In this document: piece after piece, positions 21,676-32,413 of the stretch
Layout of the letters: each line of letters begins with the position of its first letter
Numbering within the stretch: the stretch's first letter is position 1
Assembly (NCBI RefSeq): GCF_005048205.1
Contig: NZ_SUMF01000004.1
Span: forward strand, 124,001-188,000
Direction: 5' to 3'
Length of the DNA: 64,000 nucleotides
Source of the DNA: Chitiniphilus eburneus
Lineage (GTDB): Bacteria; Pseudomonadota; Gammaproteobacteria; Burkholderiales; Chitinibacteraceae
Program-made: the position numbers and the translations under genes
The notes under the pieces: generated by a model
Told to the model about the DNA's origin: nothing
Databases searched by the model: none
Seen by the model: the letters and a program-made list of their open reading frames with translations, nothing else

Positions 21676-22965
21676 TCAGTAGCCGGGGACGATGCAGTGC
21701 TTGTGTTCGATGTGGTGTTCGAATTCGGCGCGGAAATGCTTGAGCATCCCCTGTACCGGCATCACCGCGGCATCGCCCAGCGCACAGATGGTGCGGCCAG
21801 CAATGTTGGCCCCCACCGACAGCAACAGGTCCAGGTCTTCCGGACGGCCCTGGCCGTGTTCGATGCGATGGACCACGCGATAAAGCCAGCCGGTGCCTTC
21901 CCGGCAGGGCGTGCACTGACCGCATGATTCTTCGAAATAGAAGTACGACAGGCGCTCCAGCGCCTTGACCATGCAGACGGTCTCGTCCATCACGATCACC
22001 GCGCCCGAGCCCAGCATCGAGCCGGCCTTGGCGATGGAGTCATAATCCATCGTGCAGTCCATCATGATGTCGGCCGGCAGCACCGGGGCGGAAGAACCAC
22101 CCGGGATCACCGCCTTCAGTTTCTTGCCACCACGCATGCCACCGGCCATTTCCAGCAGTTCGCTGAATGGGGTGCCGAGCGGGATTTCGTAGTTGCCGGG
22201 ACGGTTGACGTGGCCGGAAATCGAAAACAGCTTGGTACCGCCGTTGTTCGGTTTACCCAGCTCAAGGAATTTCTGGCCGCCCTCGCGGATGATGTACGGT
22301 ACGGAGGCGAACGTCTCGGTGTTGTTGATCGTGGTCGGCTTGCCATACAGGCCGAAGCTCGCAGGGAACGGCGGCTTGAAGCGCGGCTGGCCCTTCTTGC
22401 CTTCCAGCGATTCCAGCAGCGCGGTTTCCTCGCCGCAGATGTAGGCGCCGTAACCATGGTGCCCATGCAACTGGAAGCAGAAATCGGTGCCGAGGATGTT
22501 GTCGCCCAGGAAGCCGGCGGCGCGTGCTTCTTCCAGCGCGGCCTCGAAGCGCTCATAGGCTTCGAATACCTCGCCGTGGATGTAGTTGTACCCGACGGTG
22601 ATACCCATCGCGAACCCGCCGATGATCATGCCTTCGATCAGCGCATGCGGGTTGTTGACGATGATGTCCAGGTCCTTGAAGGTACCCGGCTCGCCCTCGT
22701 CGGTATTGCAGACCAGGTATTTCTGACCCGGGAAATTGCGTGGCATGAACGACCACTTCAGCCCGGTGGGGAAGCCCGCACCACCACGGCCGCGCAGGCT
22801 GGACGCCTTCATCTCGGCGATGATCTCGTCCTGCGTCATGCCTGTCTGCAGGATCTTCTTCAACGCGGCATAACCGCCGCGCGCCACGTATGCGTCCAGT
22901 TTCCAGCTGTTCGGATCGTCGAAATCGACGCCCTCGAACACGACGCCCTTTACATATACGGTCAT
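21676..22965 (-). CDS. nuoF: NADH-quinone oxidoreductase subunit F
   Basis: A 429-residue NADH-binding subunit carrying FMN and a [4Fe-4S] cluster. The Gly-rich loop [14 protein letters not shown] is at 59-72. NADH/FMN motifs include [13 protein letters not shown] and [15 protein letters not shown]. Cluster ligands C348, C351 and C354 are in [11 protein letters not shown], with a fourth Cys near 394 (TICALGD). It oxidises NADH. The start is one base beyond the nuoE stop. Confidence 0.97.
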   Translation of the reverse strand: MTVYVKGVVFEGVDFDDPNSWKLDAYVARGGYAALKKILQTGMTQDEIIAEMKASSLRGRGGAGFPTGLKWSFMPRNFPGQKYLVCNTDEGEPGTFKDLDIIVNNPHALIEGMIIGGFAMGITVGYNYIHGEVFEAYERFEAALEEARAAGFLGDNILGTDFCFQLHGHHGYGAYICGEETALLESLEGKKGQPRFKPPFPASFGLYGKPTTINNTETFASVPYIIREGGQKFLELGKPNNGGTKLFSISGHVNRPGNYEIPLGTPFSELLEMAGGMRGGKKLKAVIPGGSSAPVLPADIMMDCTMDYDSIAKAGSMLGSGAVIVMDETVCMVKALERLSYFYFEESCGQCTPCREGTGWLYRVVHRIEHGQGRPEDLDLLLSVGANIAGRTICALGDAAVMPVQGMLKHFRAEFEHHIEHKHCIVPGY

Positions 22966-22966
22966 G

Positions 22967-23439
22967 TTATTCGAGCTCCGCCAGTTTCTTGTCGATCGCG
23001 TCCGGCGTCATGTGGCTGCACATACTGTGGTTGTTCAGCAGCATCACCGGGGCATAGCCGCAGGCGCCCATGCACTCGCCTTCCATCAGCGTGAAGCGGC
23101 CGTCGGCGGTGGTTTCGCCGTAGCCGATCCCGAGCTTCTGCTGCAGGTACTTGCCGGCGTCCGCGCCGCCCGACAAAGCACAGGGCAGATTGGTACAGAC
23201 GGTGAGCTTGTGACGGCCGACCGGCTTGCGGTCGAACATGTTGTAGAACGTGGCGACCTCGTAGGCGGCCACCGGCGCAATGCCGATGTAGCCGGCGACG
23301 AACTCGATCAGTTCGTTGGTCAGCCAGCGATGCTCGACCTGCGCGATGCGCAGGGCACTCATGGTGGCGCTACGGCGCTGGTCTGCCGGGTACTTGGCCA
23401 GTTCCCGGTCGATTTGCGCGAGGGATTCCGGGGTAAGCA

Positions 23440-23440
<1 letters not shown>
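22967..23440 (-). CDS. nuoE: NADH-quinone oxidoreductase subunit E
   Basis: A 157-residue thioredoxin-fold [2Fe-2S] protein. Cluster ligands are C82, C87 ([12 protein letters not shown]), C123 and C127 ([13 protein letters not shown]). It works next to NuoF in the NADH-oxidising module. Its ATG overlaps the TAA of nuoD (TAATG), indicating coupled translation. Confidence 0.97.
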
Positions 23441-24685
<1,245 letters not shown>

Positions 24686-24696
<11 letters not shown>

Positions 24697-25279
24697 CGTA
24701 GTTCTCCTCGCGAATGATGCGCGGCGTGATTTCGCGCGGTTCGATGGTCACGGGCTGGTAGATCACCCGACCCTGTTCGGGGTCGTAGCGCATCTCGACA
24801 TAGCCGGACACCGGGAAGTCCTTGCGGAACGGATGGCCGACAAAGCCGTAGTCGGTCAGGATGCGGCGCAGATCCGGATGGCCTTCGAACACGATGCCGT
24901 ACAGGTCGAACGCCTCGCGTTCGTACCAGTTCAGCCCGGGCCATACCTCGACCATGGAAGGGATCACCGGAAAATCGTCGTCCGGGCAATAGACCCGCAC
25001 GCGCAGGCGCACATTGTTGGCGTAGGACAGCAGATGGTAGACGGCGGCAAAGCGCGGGCCTTCCCAGACACCATCCTGGTAGGCGCTGTAGTCGACGCCA
25101 CAGACATCGACACAGCCTTCGAAATGCAGCTGGTCGCGCAGGATCAGCGAGGCGGCCTGCCACTGCGCGGCGGGAATCTCGACGGTGACTTCATCGAACG
25201 CCACCTTCAGTGCGCCGATAGCGGCTTCCGGCAGGCTGGCGCGCAGTTGATCAACCAGGGTATTGAGCGTGATTGTCAT
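24686..25279 (-). CDS. nuoC: NADH-quinone oxidoreductase subunit C
   Basis: A 197-residue 30-kDa-type peripheral subunit with the family signature [20 protein letters not shown] (about 119-138) and the [12 protein letters not shown] motif. It supports the quinone module. The start ATG at 25279 is favoured; an upstream extension to 25324 would run into nuoB. Confidence 0.96.
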
Positions 25280-25286
25280 GACTACC

Positions 25287-25790
25287 TCACGCACGCGCCG
25301 CGGCAAGCGCGTTGCCACGAGCAATGGTGTTGGTACGCTTGATCTTGTTCTGCAACTGGATCAGGCCGTAAAGCAGCGCCTCGGCCGTCGGCGGGCAACC
25401 GGGAACGTAGACATCCACCGGCACGATGCGATCGCAACCGCGCACCACCGAGTACGAGTAGTGGTAGTAACCACCCCCGTTGGCACAGGAGCCCATCGAC
25501 AGCACCCAGCGCGGCTCGGGCATCTGGTCGTAGACCTTGCGCAATGCCGGCGCCATCTTGTTGCACAGCGTGCCGGCCACGATCATCAGGTCGGACTGAC
25601 GCGGGCTGGGGCGGAACACGATGCCGAACCGGTCGAGGTCATAGCGCGCGGCGCCCGCGTGCATCATCTCGACCGCGCAACAGGCCAGCCCGAAGGTCAT
25701 GGGCCACAGCGAACCGGTGCGAGTCCAGTTGACCACGGTATCGACCGTGGTCGTGATAAAACCTTTTTCGAGGCTTTGAGCTTCCATCAT
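25287..25790 (-). CDS. nuoB: NADH-quinone oxidoreductase subunit B
   Basis: A 167-residue subunit carrying [4Fe-4S] cluster N2, the last electron donor to quinone. Ligands C37 and C38 are in [11 protein letters not shown]102 in MGSCANGGG and C132 in VPGCPPT. Two adjacent ATGs (25790, 25787) are possible; the first forms an ATGA overlap with the nuoA stop and has GGAG 5 bases upstream. The upstream open frame is shadow sequence within nuoA. Confidence 0.97.
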   Translation of the reverse strand: MMEAQSLEKGFITTTVDTVVNWTRTGSLWPMTFGLACCAVEMMHAGAARYDLDRFGIVFRPSPRQSDLMIVAGTLCNKMAPALRKVYDQMPEPRWVLSMGSCANGGGYYHYSYSVVRGCDRIVPVDVYVPGCPPTAEALLYGLIQLQNKIKRTNTIARGNALAAARA

Positions 25791-26155
25791 TCCCACTCCA
25801 GCGCGCCTTTCATCCACTCGTAGACAAACCCCACCACGAGAATCGCGAGGAAAATCATCATGGACAGGAACCCGAACAGGCCGATGTCGTCGAGCACCAC
25901 GGCCCACGGCACCAGGAAAGCCACTTCGAGGTCAAAGAGGATAAACAGGATGGCGACGAGGTAATAACGCACATCGAACTGCATGCGCGCATCTTCGAAG
26001 GCTTCGAAGCCGCACTCGTAAGGAGACAACTTGGCAGGATCGGGACGACTGGTGCCGAGCACTTTGCTCACCCCCCAGCCAAGCAGCATCGGCAGCACAC
26101 CGACCAGGACACCCACCACCAGGAACATCAGGATGGGGAAGTAGTTATGCAGCAT
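25787..26155 (-). CDS. nuoA: NADH-quinone oxidoreductase subunit A
   Basis: A 122-residue ND3-type membrane subunit with three helices. The loop with [20 protein letters not shown], conserved in active/deactive switching, is at about 43-62. It is the first gene of the operon. The 72 bp upstream (26156-26227) are AT-rich beside a terminator and probably hold the operon promoter, but I cannot mark -35/-10 boxes with confidence. Confidence 0.97.
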   Translation of the reverse strand: MLHNYFPILMFLVVGVLVGVLPMLLGWGVSKVLGTSRPDPAKLSPYECGFEAFEDARMQFDVRYYLVAILFILFDLEVAFLVPWAVVLDDIGLFGFLSMMIFLAILVVGFVYEWMKGALEWE

Positions 26156-26227
26156 TCGGATCCCCGACAGTTTCTAATGACGACGACAGGAAAACTACTG
26201 AAAGTTATTGTTATGGTTATTGGTCGC

Positions 26228-26256
26228 AAAAACGCCGGGACAACCCGGCGTTTTTT
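26228..26256 (-). terminator. Intrinsic terminator after tRNA-Leu
   Basis: A perfect 8-bp stem (acgccggg/cccggcgt, acaa loop) flanked by runs of five A and six T, so it can work in both directions. On the minus strand it ends the tpiA-secG-tRNA-Leu transcript ahead of nuoA. Confidence 0.9.
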
Positions 26257-26261
26257 GAATA

Positions 26262-26346
26262 TGGTGCCGACAGTGAGACTCGAACTCACACGGCCGCAGC
26301 CACTACCCCCTCAAGATAGCGTGTCTACCAATTTCACCATGTCGGC
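26262..26346 (-). tRNA. tRNA-Leu (anticodon GAG)
   Basis: An 85-base class II tRNA with a long variable arm. The acceptor GCCGACA pairs with TGTCGGC and CCA is encoded at 26262-26264. The anticodon loop TTGAGGG gives GAG. The D arm carries AAATTGGTAGA as in bacterial tRNA-Leu. It lies 31 bp after secG, probably in the same transcript. Confidence 0.95.
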
Positions 26347-26377
26347 TTTTATAGCGGTCTGAACAGCGAGGAAGAGC

Positions 26378-26713
26378 TTATTCGGGAATCTTGTTCTGGG
26401 CAGGCGCCGAAGCCGGTTGTTGCACCACAGCATCCTGCTTGACATCGCCCATGACACCGAGGGAGGCGGTTTGCCGCGGCGAAGTCATGAACACCAGGGC
26501 AAGGCAGGTTGCAAAGAACAGCGTGGCGCACACGGCCGTGGAGCGGCTCAGGAAGTTGGCCGAACCCGACGAGCCGAAAAGGCTGCCAGCGGAGCCACTA
26601 CCGAAGGCAGCGCCCATGTCCGCACCCTTGCCGTGCTGCATCAGGACCAACACGATGACCGCCAGGGCGGACACCACATTGAAGACCAAAACGAGGCTAT
26701 GAATCAGTTCCAT
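26378..26713 (-). CDS. secG: Preprotein translocase subunit SecG
   Basis: A 111-residue SecYEG accessory subunit with two membrane helices (about 5-22 and 58-78) separated by the typical MQHGKGADMGAAFGSGSAGS loop. The C-terminal tail is proline/glutamine-rich. It follows tpiA, an order conserved in proteobacteria. Confidence 0.95.
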   Translation of the reverse strand: MELIHSLVLVFNVVSALAVIVLVLMQHGKGADMGAAFGSGSAGSLFGSSGSANFLSRSTAVCATLFFATCLALVFMTSPRQTASLGVMGDVKQDAVVQQPASAPAQNKIPE

Positions 26714-26777
26714 CTTCTCTCTTCAGACAGGCGCGCATTCTAGCGCCGATAAGGGTTTATTGCAATGCCACAGAGCC

Positions 26778-27539
26778 TTACGCGGCTTCATGACATATCT
26801 CAAGAAACTCGGTTGCCGATAATGCCGCACCACCCACCAGCACACCATCGACACCGTCCACGGCCAGCACCTGCGCCGCGTTGTCGCCCTTCACGCTGCC
26901 CCCGTACAACACCCTTGTACGTACATCGAGTGTCTTCTTGATGAAGGCATGCATCTCGGCAATCTGTTCCGGCGTGGCGGCGATACCCGTCCCCACCGCC
27001 CACGACGGCTCATAAGCCACCGCGTACAGGCTGGTCGGCACGCCGGCCAGCACTTGCAGTTCTTCCGCAATGATGTCGCGCGCGATACCTTCATCGCGCT
27101 GCTTGAGCGTCTCGCCCACGCAATACACCGGCAGCAGCCCCGCATCCAGCGTCGCACGCACCTTGCGCGCCGCCGTCTCGCTGGTTTCGCCGAAATAGCG
27201 GCGACGCTCCGAATGCCCGACGATCACCATCTCGCATCCCACATCAGCCAGCATGCCGGCCGATACTTCGCCGGTATAGGCGCCGATGTGGTATTCGCAT
27301 ACGTCCTGCGCGCCAAGCTGAATGGCCGATTCCGCCTCGCTCAGCATCGACTTGGCCAATGCCAGATAGGGATAGGCCACGCACAGCGCTACATTCGCGC
27401 CCAGTCCTGCCCGCAACAGCTCCGGCACCACCGAGCGGATCTGCCCGATGCTGCCATGCATCTTCCAGTTGCCGATGACGGTCTGTTTCGGCATCCGCGC
27501 AGGCGCCCTGTTCGCAAAAGCTGTGGATTCTAGGCTCAC
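26778..27539 (-). CDS. tpiA: Triosephosphate isomerase (GTG start)
   Basis: A 253-residue TIM-barrel enzyme interconverting dihydroxyacetone phosphate and glyceraldehyde 3-phosphate. The catalytic Lys is in GNWKMHGS, the His in VGHSERRR and the Glu in AYEPSWAVGTG. GTG 27539 is preceded by GGAGG at 6-base spacing, whereas ATG 27494, which would give a typical N-terminus (MPKQTVIGNWK), has only a weak site. The first start adds 15 residues; which one is used is not settled. Confidence 0.95.
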   Translation of the reverse strand: MSLESTAFANRAPARMPKQTVIGNWKMHGSIGQIRSVVPELLRAGLGANVALCVAYPYLALAKSMLSEAESAIQLGAQDVCEYHIGAYTGEVSAGMLADVGCEMVIVGHSERRRYFGETSETAARKVRATLDAGLLPVYCVGETLKQRDEGIARDIIAEELQVLAGVPTSLYAVAYEPSWAVGTGIAATPEQIAEMHAFIKKTLDVRTRVLYGGSVKGDNAAQVLAVDGVDGVLVGGAALSATEFLEICHEAA

Positions 27540-27591
27540 GCTATTCCTCCGTCAAACCGCGGGGGCCGCCCGGCGGGTAGAAGATTGCAGC

Positions 27592-27607
27592 CCGGTTGCA
27601 AAACCGG
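27592..27607. promoter_or_regulatory. Palindrome upstream of pstS, possible operator
   Basis: A perfect 6-bp inverted repeat, CCGGTT-GCAA-AACCGG, followed 7 bases later by TAATAT (27615-27620), which resembles a -10 box. It lies in the 152-bp divergent region between tpiA and pstS. I find no convincing Pho box. Confidence 0.35.
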
Positions 27608-27691
27608 ACACTTGTAATATTTCGGAAACACGTCGCCGATAGCATGCGCAGCGTGTCAACCGACCGCTATTCACATCTTGGAGAACCGACC

Positions 27692-28732
27692 ATGACGTTC
27701 GCGCGCAATCTGCTCGTGATCATCGGCACGACCGCCGGCCTGACCGTCGCCCATGCTAACGCCGCCGACATTACCGGCGCCGGTGCGACTTTCCCCTACC
27801 CGCTGTATGCGAAATGGGCTGAACAATACAAGGGCAAGACCGGCAACGGCCTCAACTATCAGTCGATCGGTTCGGGCGGCGGTATCAAGCAGATCCAGGC
27901 CAAGACCGTCGATTTCGGCGCGTCCGACAAGCCGCTGACCGCTGAAGAACTGAACAAGGGCGGCCTGACCCAGTTCCCGACCGTGATGGGCGGCGTGGTG
28001 CCGGTCATCAACGTCGAAGGTGTGAAGGCCGGCGCACTGAAGCTGACGCCGACGCTGCTCGCCGACATCTTCCTCGGCAAGATCAAGAAGTGGAACGATC
28101 CGGCGCTGGCCAAGGCCAACCCGGGCGTGAAGCTGCCGGATCAGGCCATCACCGTGGTGCATCGCGCCGACGGTTCGGGCACCACCTGGATCTTCACCAA
28201 CTACCTGTCCAAGGTGTCGGGTGACTGGAAGTCCAAGGTTGGCAACGAAGCATCGGTACAATGGCCCACCGGCGTGGGTGGCAAGGGCAACGAAGGCGTC
28301 GCCCAGTACGTGCAGCGCATCAAGGGCGGCATCGGCTACGTGGAATACGCGTACGCCAAGCAGAACAAGATGGCGCACACCCAGTTGCAGAACAAGGCCG
28401 GTTCGTTCGTGAACCCGGACGATGCTTCGTTCAAGGCCGCTGCCGCATCCGCCGACTGGGCCGCCACTCCGGGCTTCGCCGTGGTGCTGACCGACCAGGA
28501 CGGCAAGGATAGCTGGCCCATCACCGGCGCCACCTTCATCCTGATGCACAAGAAGCAGGACAAGCCGGCCCAGGCCACCGAGTCGCTGAAATTCTTCGAC
28601 TGGGCGTACAAGGAAGGCGACAAGGTTGCGCTGGACATGGACTACGTACCGATGCCCGCCAACGTGAAGGACACCATCCGCGCGTCGTGGAAGCAGATCA
28701 CCGATTCCGCCAACAGCCCGGTCTGGAAGTAA
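27692..28732 (+). CDS. pstS: Phosphate ABC transporter substrate-binding protein
   Basis: A 346-residue periplasmic phosphate receptor. A Sec signal peptide covers residues 1-24 (cleavage after AHANA) and the mature protein starts ADITGAGATFPYPLY. Phosphate-contact motifs are GAGATFPYPLY, SIGSGGGIKQI and DGSGTTWIFTNYL. ATG 27692 has GGAGA upstream; the frame is open from 27596 but the signal peptide fixes the start. It feeds PstCAB downstream. Confidence 0.97.
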   Translation: MTFARNLLVIIGTTAGLTVAHANAADITGAGATFPYPLYAKWAEQYKGKTGNGLNYQSIGSGGGIKQIQAKTVDFGASDKPLTAEELNKGGLTQFPTVMGGVVPVINVEGVKAGALKLTPTLLADIFLGKIKKWNDPALAKANPGVKLPDQAITVVHRADGSGTTWIFTNYLSKVSGDWKSKVGNEASVQWPTGVGGKGNEGVAQYVQRIKGGIGYVEYAYAKQNKMAHTQLQNKAGSFVNPDDASFKAAAASADWAATPGFAVVLTDQDGKDSWPITGATFILMHKKQDKPAQATESLKFFDWAYKEGDKVALDMDYVPMPANVKDTIRASWKQITDSANSPVWK

Positions 28733-28741
28733 GGCAATCCC

Positions 28742-28798
28742 GGGTCGGCCAACGCCTTGGCCGACCCCGGTTCGCAGCAGGAGCCCCCTGGGCTCCTG
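28742..28798 (+). promoter_or_regulatory. Two tandem hairpins between pstS and pstC
   Basis: Hairpin 1 (28742-28767) has a 10-bp stem gggtcggcca/tggccgaccc. Hairpin 2 (28778-28798) has an 8-bp stem caggagcc/ggctcctg. There is no long T-tract. Such structures often protect the upstream message or partly stop transcription, which would make PstS more abundant than the permease. Confidence 0.55.
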
Positions 28799-28829
28799 TT
28801 GTTCATCAGGGCGAATCCGGAGACGATGA

Positions 28830-29786
28830 ATGACATCGCAAGAACAGCGCCTCAAGGCGCAGAAAATCCAAGATCAGATCTTCCGCGGTTCCACCCGCTT
28901 TTTCGCGTTCCTGGTGCTGGTGCTGCTGCTGGGCATCATCGGCTCGCTGATCTGGGGCGCCATGCCCGCGCTGAAGGCCTTCGGCTTCGGCTTCCTGTTC
29001 AGCGGCGACTGGAACCCCGTCACCGAGCAGTTCGGCGGCCTGAACTCCATTACCGGCACGCTGCTGTCCTCGTTCATCGCCCTGCTGATCGGTGTACCGG
29101 TCAGCTTCGGCATCGCCATCTTCCTCACCGAACTGTCACCCGTATGGCTGCGCCGCCCGCTGGGCATGGCCATCGAGCTGCTGGCCGGCGTGCCCTCGAT
29201 CATCTACGGCATGTGGGGCCTGTTCATCTTCGCGCCCTGGTTTGCCGACAATATCCAGCCCAAGCTCACCAGTTGGACCGAAGGCATTCCGTTACTGGGT
29301 AGCCTGTTCCAGGGCCCGCCGATGGGTATCGGCATGTTCAGCGCCGGCCTGATCCTGTCGATCATGGTGATTCCCTTCATCGCGTCGGTGATGCGTGATG
29401 TGTTCGAAGTCGTCCCGCCCATGTTGAAGGAATCGGCCTATGGGCTGGGCTGCACGACCTGGGAAGTGGTGTGGAACGTGGTGCTGCCGTACACCAAGAA
29501 CGGGGTGATCGGCGGCGTGATGCTGGGCCTGGGCCGTGCGCTGGGCGAAACGATGGCGGTCACTTTCGTCATCGGCAATGCACAACGCTCGATCGAATCG
29601 CTGTTCGATCCGGCCACATCGATCGCGGCCACGCTGGCCAATGAATTCACCGAAGCCACCGGCGAGTTGCATACCGGCGCGTTGATCGAACTGGGCCTGT
29701 TGCTGTTCGTGATCACCTTTATCGTGCTCTCGCTCTCCAAACTGTTGCTGCTCCGGTTGCAACGCAACGAAGGCGCCAACGCCTGA
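28830..29786 (+). CDS. pstC: Phosphate ABC transporter permease
   Basis: A 318-residue inner-membrane permease with six predicted helices. The cytoplasmic EAA loop that docks PstB is at about residues 204-223 ([20 protein letters not shown]). The start ATG 28830 lies after GGAGA. An overlapping ATG at 28826 opens a different frame that is not conserved. It forms the channel with PstA. Confidence 0.96.
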   Translation: MTSQEQRLKAQKIQDQIFRGSTRFFAFLVLVLLLGIIGSLIWGAMPALKAFGFGFLFSGDWNPVTEQFGGLNSITGTLLSSFIALLIGVPVSFGIAIFLTELSPVWLRRPLGMAIELLAGVPSIIYGMWGLFIFAPWFADNIQPKLTSWTEGIPLLGSLFQGPPMGIGMFSAGLILSIMVIPFIASVMRDVFEVVPPMLKESAYGLGCTTWEVVWNVVLPYTKNGVIGGVMLGLGRALGETMAVTFVIGNAQRSIESLFDPATSIAATLANEFTEATGELHTGALIELGLLLFVITFIVLSLSKLLLLRLQRNEGANA

Positions 29787-29794
29787 CCGGGACC

Positions 29795-30637
29795 ATGACC
29801 ATGAACCTTTACCTGCGTCGCCGCATCGTCAACTACATCAGCCTCGCCCTGTCGATGCTGGCCATGGCTTTCGGCCTGTTCTGGCTGCTGTGGATTCTCT
29901 ACACCCTGGTCAAGAACGGCCTGGGCGGCCTCACTCCCGCGCTGCTGTACATGGAAACGCCGGCCCCGGGCAGCCCCGGTGGCCTGGCCAACGCCATCGT
30001 CGGCAGTCTGGCAATGGCCGGCATGGGCACACTGATCGGCACTCCGATCGGCATCCTGGCCGGCACCTATCTGGCCGAATTCGGCCAGCGCGGCTGGCTG
30101 GCGCCGACCACGCGCTTCATCAACGACATTCTGCTTTCCGCGCCTTCCATCGTGATCGGCCTGTTCATCTACGAGGTGTACGTGCGCCAGGTCGGGCACT
30201 TCTCCGGCTGGGCCGGGGCCTTTGCGCTGTCGCTGCTGGTGATCCCGGTGGTGGTGCGCACCACCGAGAACATGCTGCGCCTGGTACCGAGCGCCATGCG
30301 CGAGGCCGCCTACGCCCTGGGTGCGCCACAATGGAAGATGGTGCTGCTGATCTCGCTGCGCGCCGCCAAGGCCGGCGTGGTGACCGGCATCCTGCTGGCC
30401 GTTGCGCGGATTTCCGGCGAAACGGCCCCGCTGTTGTTCACGTCGCTGAACAACCAGTTCTTCTCCAACATGAATCAACCCATGGCCAACCTGCCGGTGG
30501 TGATCTTCCAATACGCGATGAGCCCCTACGAGGACTGGCACGCGCTGGCCTGGGCCGGTTCGTTGCTGATCGGCGTATTTGTCCTGGGGATCAACATTCT
30601 TGCCCGCACGCTGGTGCGCAACCCGTCGCAGCACTGA
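29795..30637 (+). CDS. pstA: Phosphate ABC transporter permease
   Basis: A 280-residue permease partner of PstC with six helices. The EAA loop is [20 protein letters not shown] (about 170-189). It starts 8 bp after pstC. A second ATG two codons later is equally plausible. Confidence 0.96.
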   Translation: MTMNLYLRRRIVNYISLALSMLAMAFGLFWLLWILYTLVKNGLGGLTPALLYMETPAPGSPGGLANAIVGSLAMAGMGTLIGTPIGILAGTYLAEFGQRGWLAPTTRFINDILLSAPSIVIGLFIYEVYVRQVGHFSGWAGAFALSLLVIPVVVRTTENMLRLVPSAMREAAYALGAPQWKMVLLISLRAAKAGVVTGILLAVARISGETAPLLFTSLNNQFFSNMNQPMANLPVVIFQYAMSPYEDWHALAWAGSLLIGVFVLGINILARTLVRNPSQH

Positions 30638-30668
30638 ACGGCCCACGAATCCGAGACCGAGACCGATA

Positions 30669-31439
30669 ATGACCGCAGAACTCAAGCAGCCGAAGATCAC
30701 TGTTCGCAACCTGAACTTCTACTACGGCAATTTCCACGCGCTCAAGCAGATCAACCTGAACATCGACGAAGGCAAGGTCACGGCCTTCATCGGGCCGTCC
30801 GGCTGCGGCAAGTCGACACTGCTGCGCACCTTCAACCGCATGTACGGCCTCTACCCCAAGCTCCGTGCCGAGGGCGAGATCAACATGAACGGCCGCAACA
30901 TCCTGGACAGCGGCGTGGACCTGAACATGCTGCGCGCCAAGGTGGGCATGGTGTTCCAGAAGCCGACGCCGTTCCCGATGTCGATCTACGACAACATTGC
31001 CTTCGGCGTGAAGCTCTACGAGAACCTTAACAAGGCCGACATGGACGACCGCGTCGAGTGGGCGTTGCAGAAGGCTGCGTTGTGGGGCGAAGTGAAGGAC
31101 AAGCTCAAGCAGTCCGGCCTGGGCCTGTCGGGCGGCCAGCAACAGCGGCTGTGCATCGCGCGCGCGGTATCGGTGAAGCCCGAAGTGCTGCTGCTCGACG
31201 AACCGACCTCGGCGCTGGACCCGATCTCCACCGCGCATATCGAGGAGCTGGTGCATGAGCTGAAGCAGGACTACACCATTGCCATCGTCACCCACAACAT
31301 GCAGCAGGCGGCGCGCGTCTCCGATTACACCGCCTACATGTACCTGGGGGAACTGGTGGAGGTGGGTGAGACCGACAGCATCTTCACCACGCCGAAGAAA
31401 AAGGCCACGGAAGACTACATCACCGGCAAGTTCGGCTGA
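30669..31439 (+). CDS. pstB: Phosphate ABC transporter ATP-binding protein
   Basis: A 256-residue ATPase driving phosphate import. Walker [10 protein letters not shown] is at 42-50, followed by the Q-loop (VFQKPTPFP), the signature [14 protein letters not shown], Walker [13 protein letters not shown] and the switch His in [11 protein letters not shown] 30669 gives the family N-terminus. No phoU follows, unlike most pst operons. Confidence 0.97.
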   Translation: MTAELKQPKITVRNLNFYYGNFHALKQINLNIDEGKVTAFIGPSGCGKSTLLRTFNRMYGLYPKLRAEGEINMNGRNILDSGVDLNMLRAKVGMVFQKPTPFPMSIYDNIAFGVKLYENLNKADMDDRVEWALQKAALWGEVKDKLKQSGLGLSGGQQQRLCIARAVSVKPEVLLLDEPTSALDPISTAHIEELVHELKQDYTIAIVTHNMQQAARVSDYTAYMYLGELVEVGETDSIFTTPKKKATEDYITGKFG

Positions 31440-31536
31440 GTCGCCCGCGCCCGCGGTTCGATCATCGGCGAAAAATGCGCCCTGCCCTCCCCCGGCGTAT
31501 GGTGGAAAGGTTGCGATACTCGCCGAGGAGGGCATC

Positions 31537-31773
31537 ATGAAAGTCACGCTCTACGGACCCAACACCAAGGTCTGCCATCGCGCCGAAGTCGTGCTGCGCC
31601 AAACGCTGAAGGCCATGGGCGCATCGGTGGAACTGGAAATGGTGCGCGATACCGCGCATATCCGCGCAGCGCATGTGACGGCGCCGCCGGAAATCGAGGT
31701 GGATGGCCATATCGTCAGTTGCGGTCGCGTACCGACCTCCGCCGAAGTGGTCGCCTGGCTCGATCTGCACTGA
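31537..31773 (+). CDS. Small thioredoxin-fold protein with degenerate CxxC
   Basis: A 78-residue protein resembling the Thioredoxin_3 group (MKVTLYGPNTKVCHRAEVVL at the start, IEVDGHIVSCGRVPTSAEVV at the end). The usual CxxC is TKVC here, so the first Cys is lost and only C13 remains; a further Cys is at 63. A classical dithiol reductase role is unlikely. It starts after GAGGAGG and ends at a strong terminator. Its place between pstB and a rhodanese suggests thiol or sulfur handling, not proven. Confidence 0.75.
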   Translation: MKVTLYGPNTKVCHRAEVVLRQTLKAMGASVELEMVRDTAHIRAAHVTAPPEIEVDGHIVSCGRVPTSAEVVAWLDLH

Positions 31774-31808
31774 TCGACCATCGGCATCACACGCGCATGA
31801 TCATGCTG

Positions 31809-31833
31809 AACGGCCCCTCAGGGGCCGTTTTTC
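31809..31833 (+). terminator. Intrinsic terminator
   Basis: A 9-bp stem (aacggcccc/ggggccgtt) with a 3-base loop is followed by a T-tract, 36 bp after the thioredoxin-fold gene. It probably ends the pst transcript. Confidence 0.9.
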
Positions 31834-31946
31834 TGCCTCGGCCATACCAGCCCCCCACTGTCATGGTCGTTTCCGCTCAATCTGTGCATTCAAGACGTGC
31901 CACACCAGCGCTACATTGAGGCATCCGTTCGCGACCTGAAGACATC

Positions 31947-32348
31947 ATGGATGCCCAACTCCAACACTACGCCAACAAGCTCGCCTACGAGATCGATGCC
32001 TGGGATCTGTCCGAAGCCCTGCGTGCCGGACAGGACGTGATCGTTGTCGATGCCCGTTCGCCCTCGGCCTACGCCCGTGAGCACATCCCCGGCGCCATCA
32101 ACCTGCCGCACCGCTCAATGGATCACGCCACCACCGCCCACCTGGATCGCGCCACGCTGTACGTCAGCTATTGCGACGGCATCGGCTGCAATGCCTCGAC
32201 CAAGGGTGCGTACAAACTGGCTCAACTGGGCTTCACGGTAAAGGAGTTGATGGGTGGCCTGGATTGGTGGAAGCGTGACGGCTACGCGACCGCCGGCGAT
32301 GCCGCCACCTGCGCGCTCGACGCCGAGGACTGCGGCTGCGCAGGCTGA
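31947..32348 (+). CDS. Rhodanese-domain protein with cysteine-rich tail
   Basis: A 133-residue single-domain rhodanese. The domain has VIVVDARSPSAYAREHIPGA and the active loop CDGIGCNAST, with catalytic Cys at 76 and a second Cys at 81. It likely transfers sulfane sulfur to a thiol acceptor. The tail beyond residue 118 adds C122, C129 and C131 (TCALDAEDCGCAG), an uncommon extension that could bind a metal or persulfide. No signal peptide, so cytoplasmic. Confidence 0.88.
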   Translation: MDAQLQHYANKLAYEIDAWDLSEALRAGQDVIVVDARSPSAYAREHIPGAINLPHRSMDHATTAHLDRATLYVSYCDGIGCNASTKGAYKLAQLGFTVKELMGGLDWWKRDGYATAGDAATCALDAEDCGCAG

Positions 32349-32366
32349 GCTGCCAGCCTTCCAGAC

Positions 32367-32395
32367 GACAACGCCACCGTTCAGGTGGCGTTGTC
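32367..32395. terminator. Hairpin between convergent rhodanese gene and glmM
   Basis: A perfect 12-bp stem (gacaacgccacc/ggtggcgttgtc) with a 5-base loop sits between two converging genes. No T-tract follows on either strand, so its strength as a terminator is uncertain. Confidence 0.55.
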
Positions 32396-32413
32396 GCATC
32401 CGGCAAGAGCCGC

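Noticed and set aside
19299-21743. 814-codon plus-strand open frame opposite nuoG
   Set aside because: Antisense shadow with no ribosome site and no recognisable motif.
27608-27630. Possible Pho box (CTTGTAATATTTCGGAAAC) upstream of pstS
   Set aside because: It matches the CTGTCAT repeat poorly in both halves; kept only as a possible -10 region.
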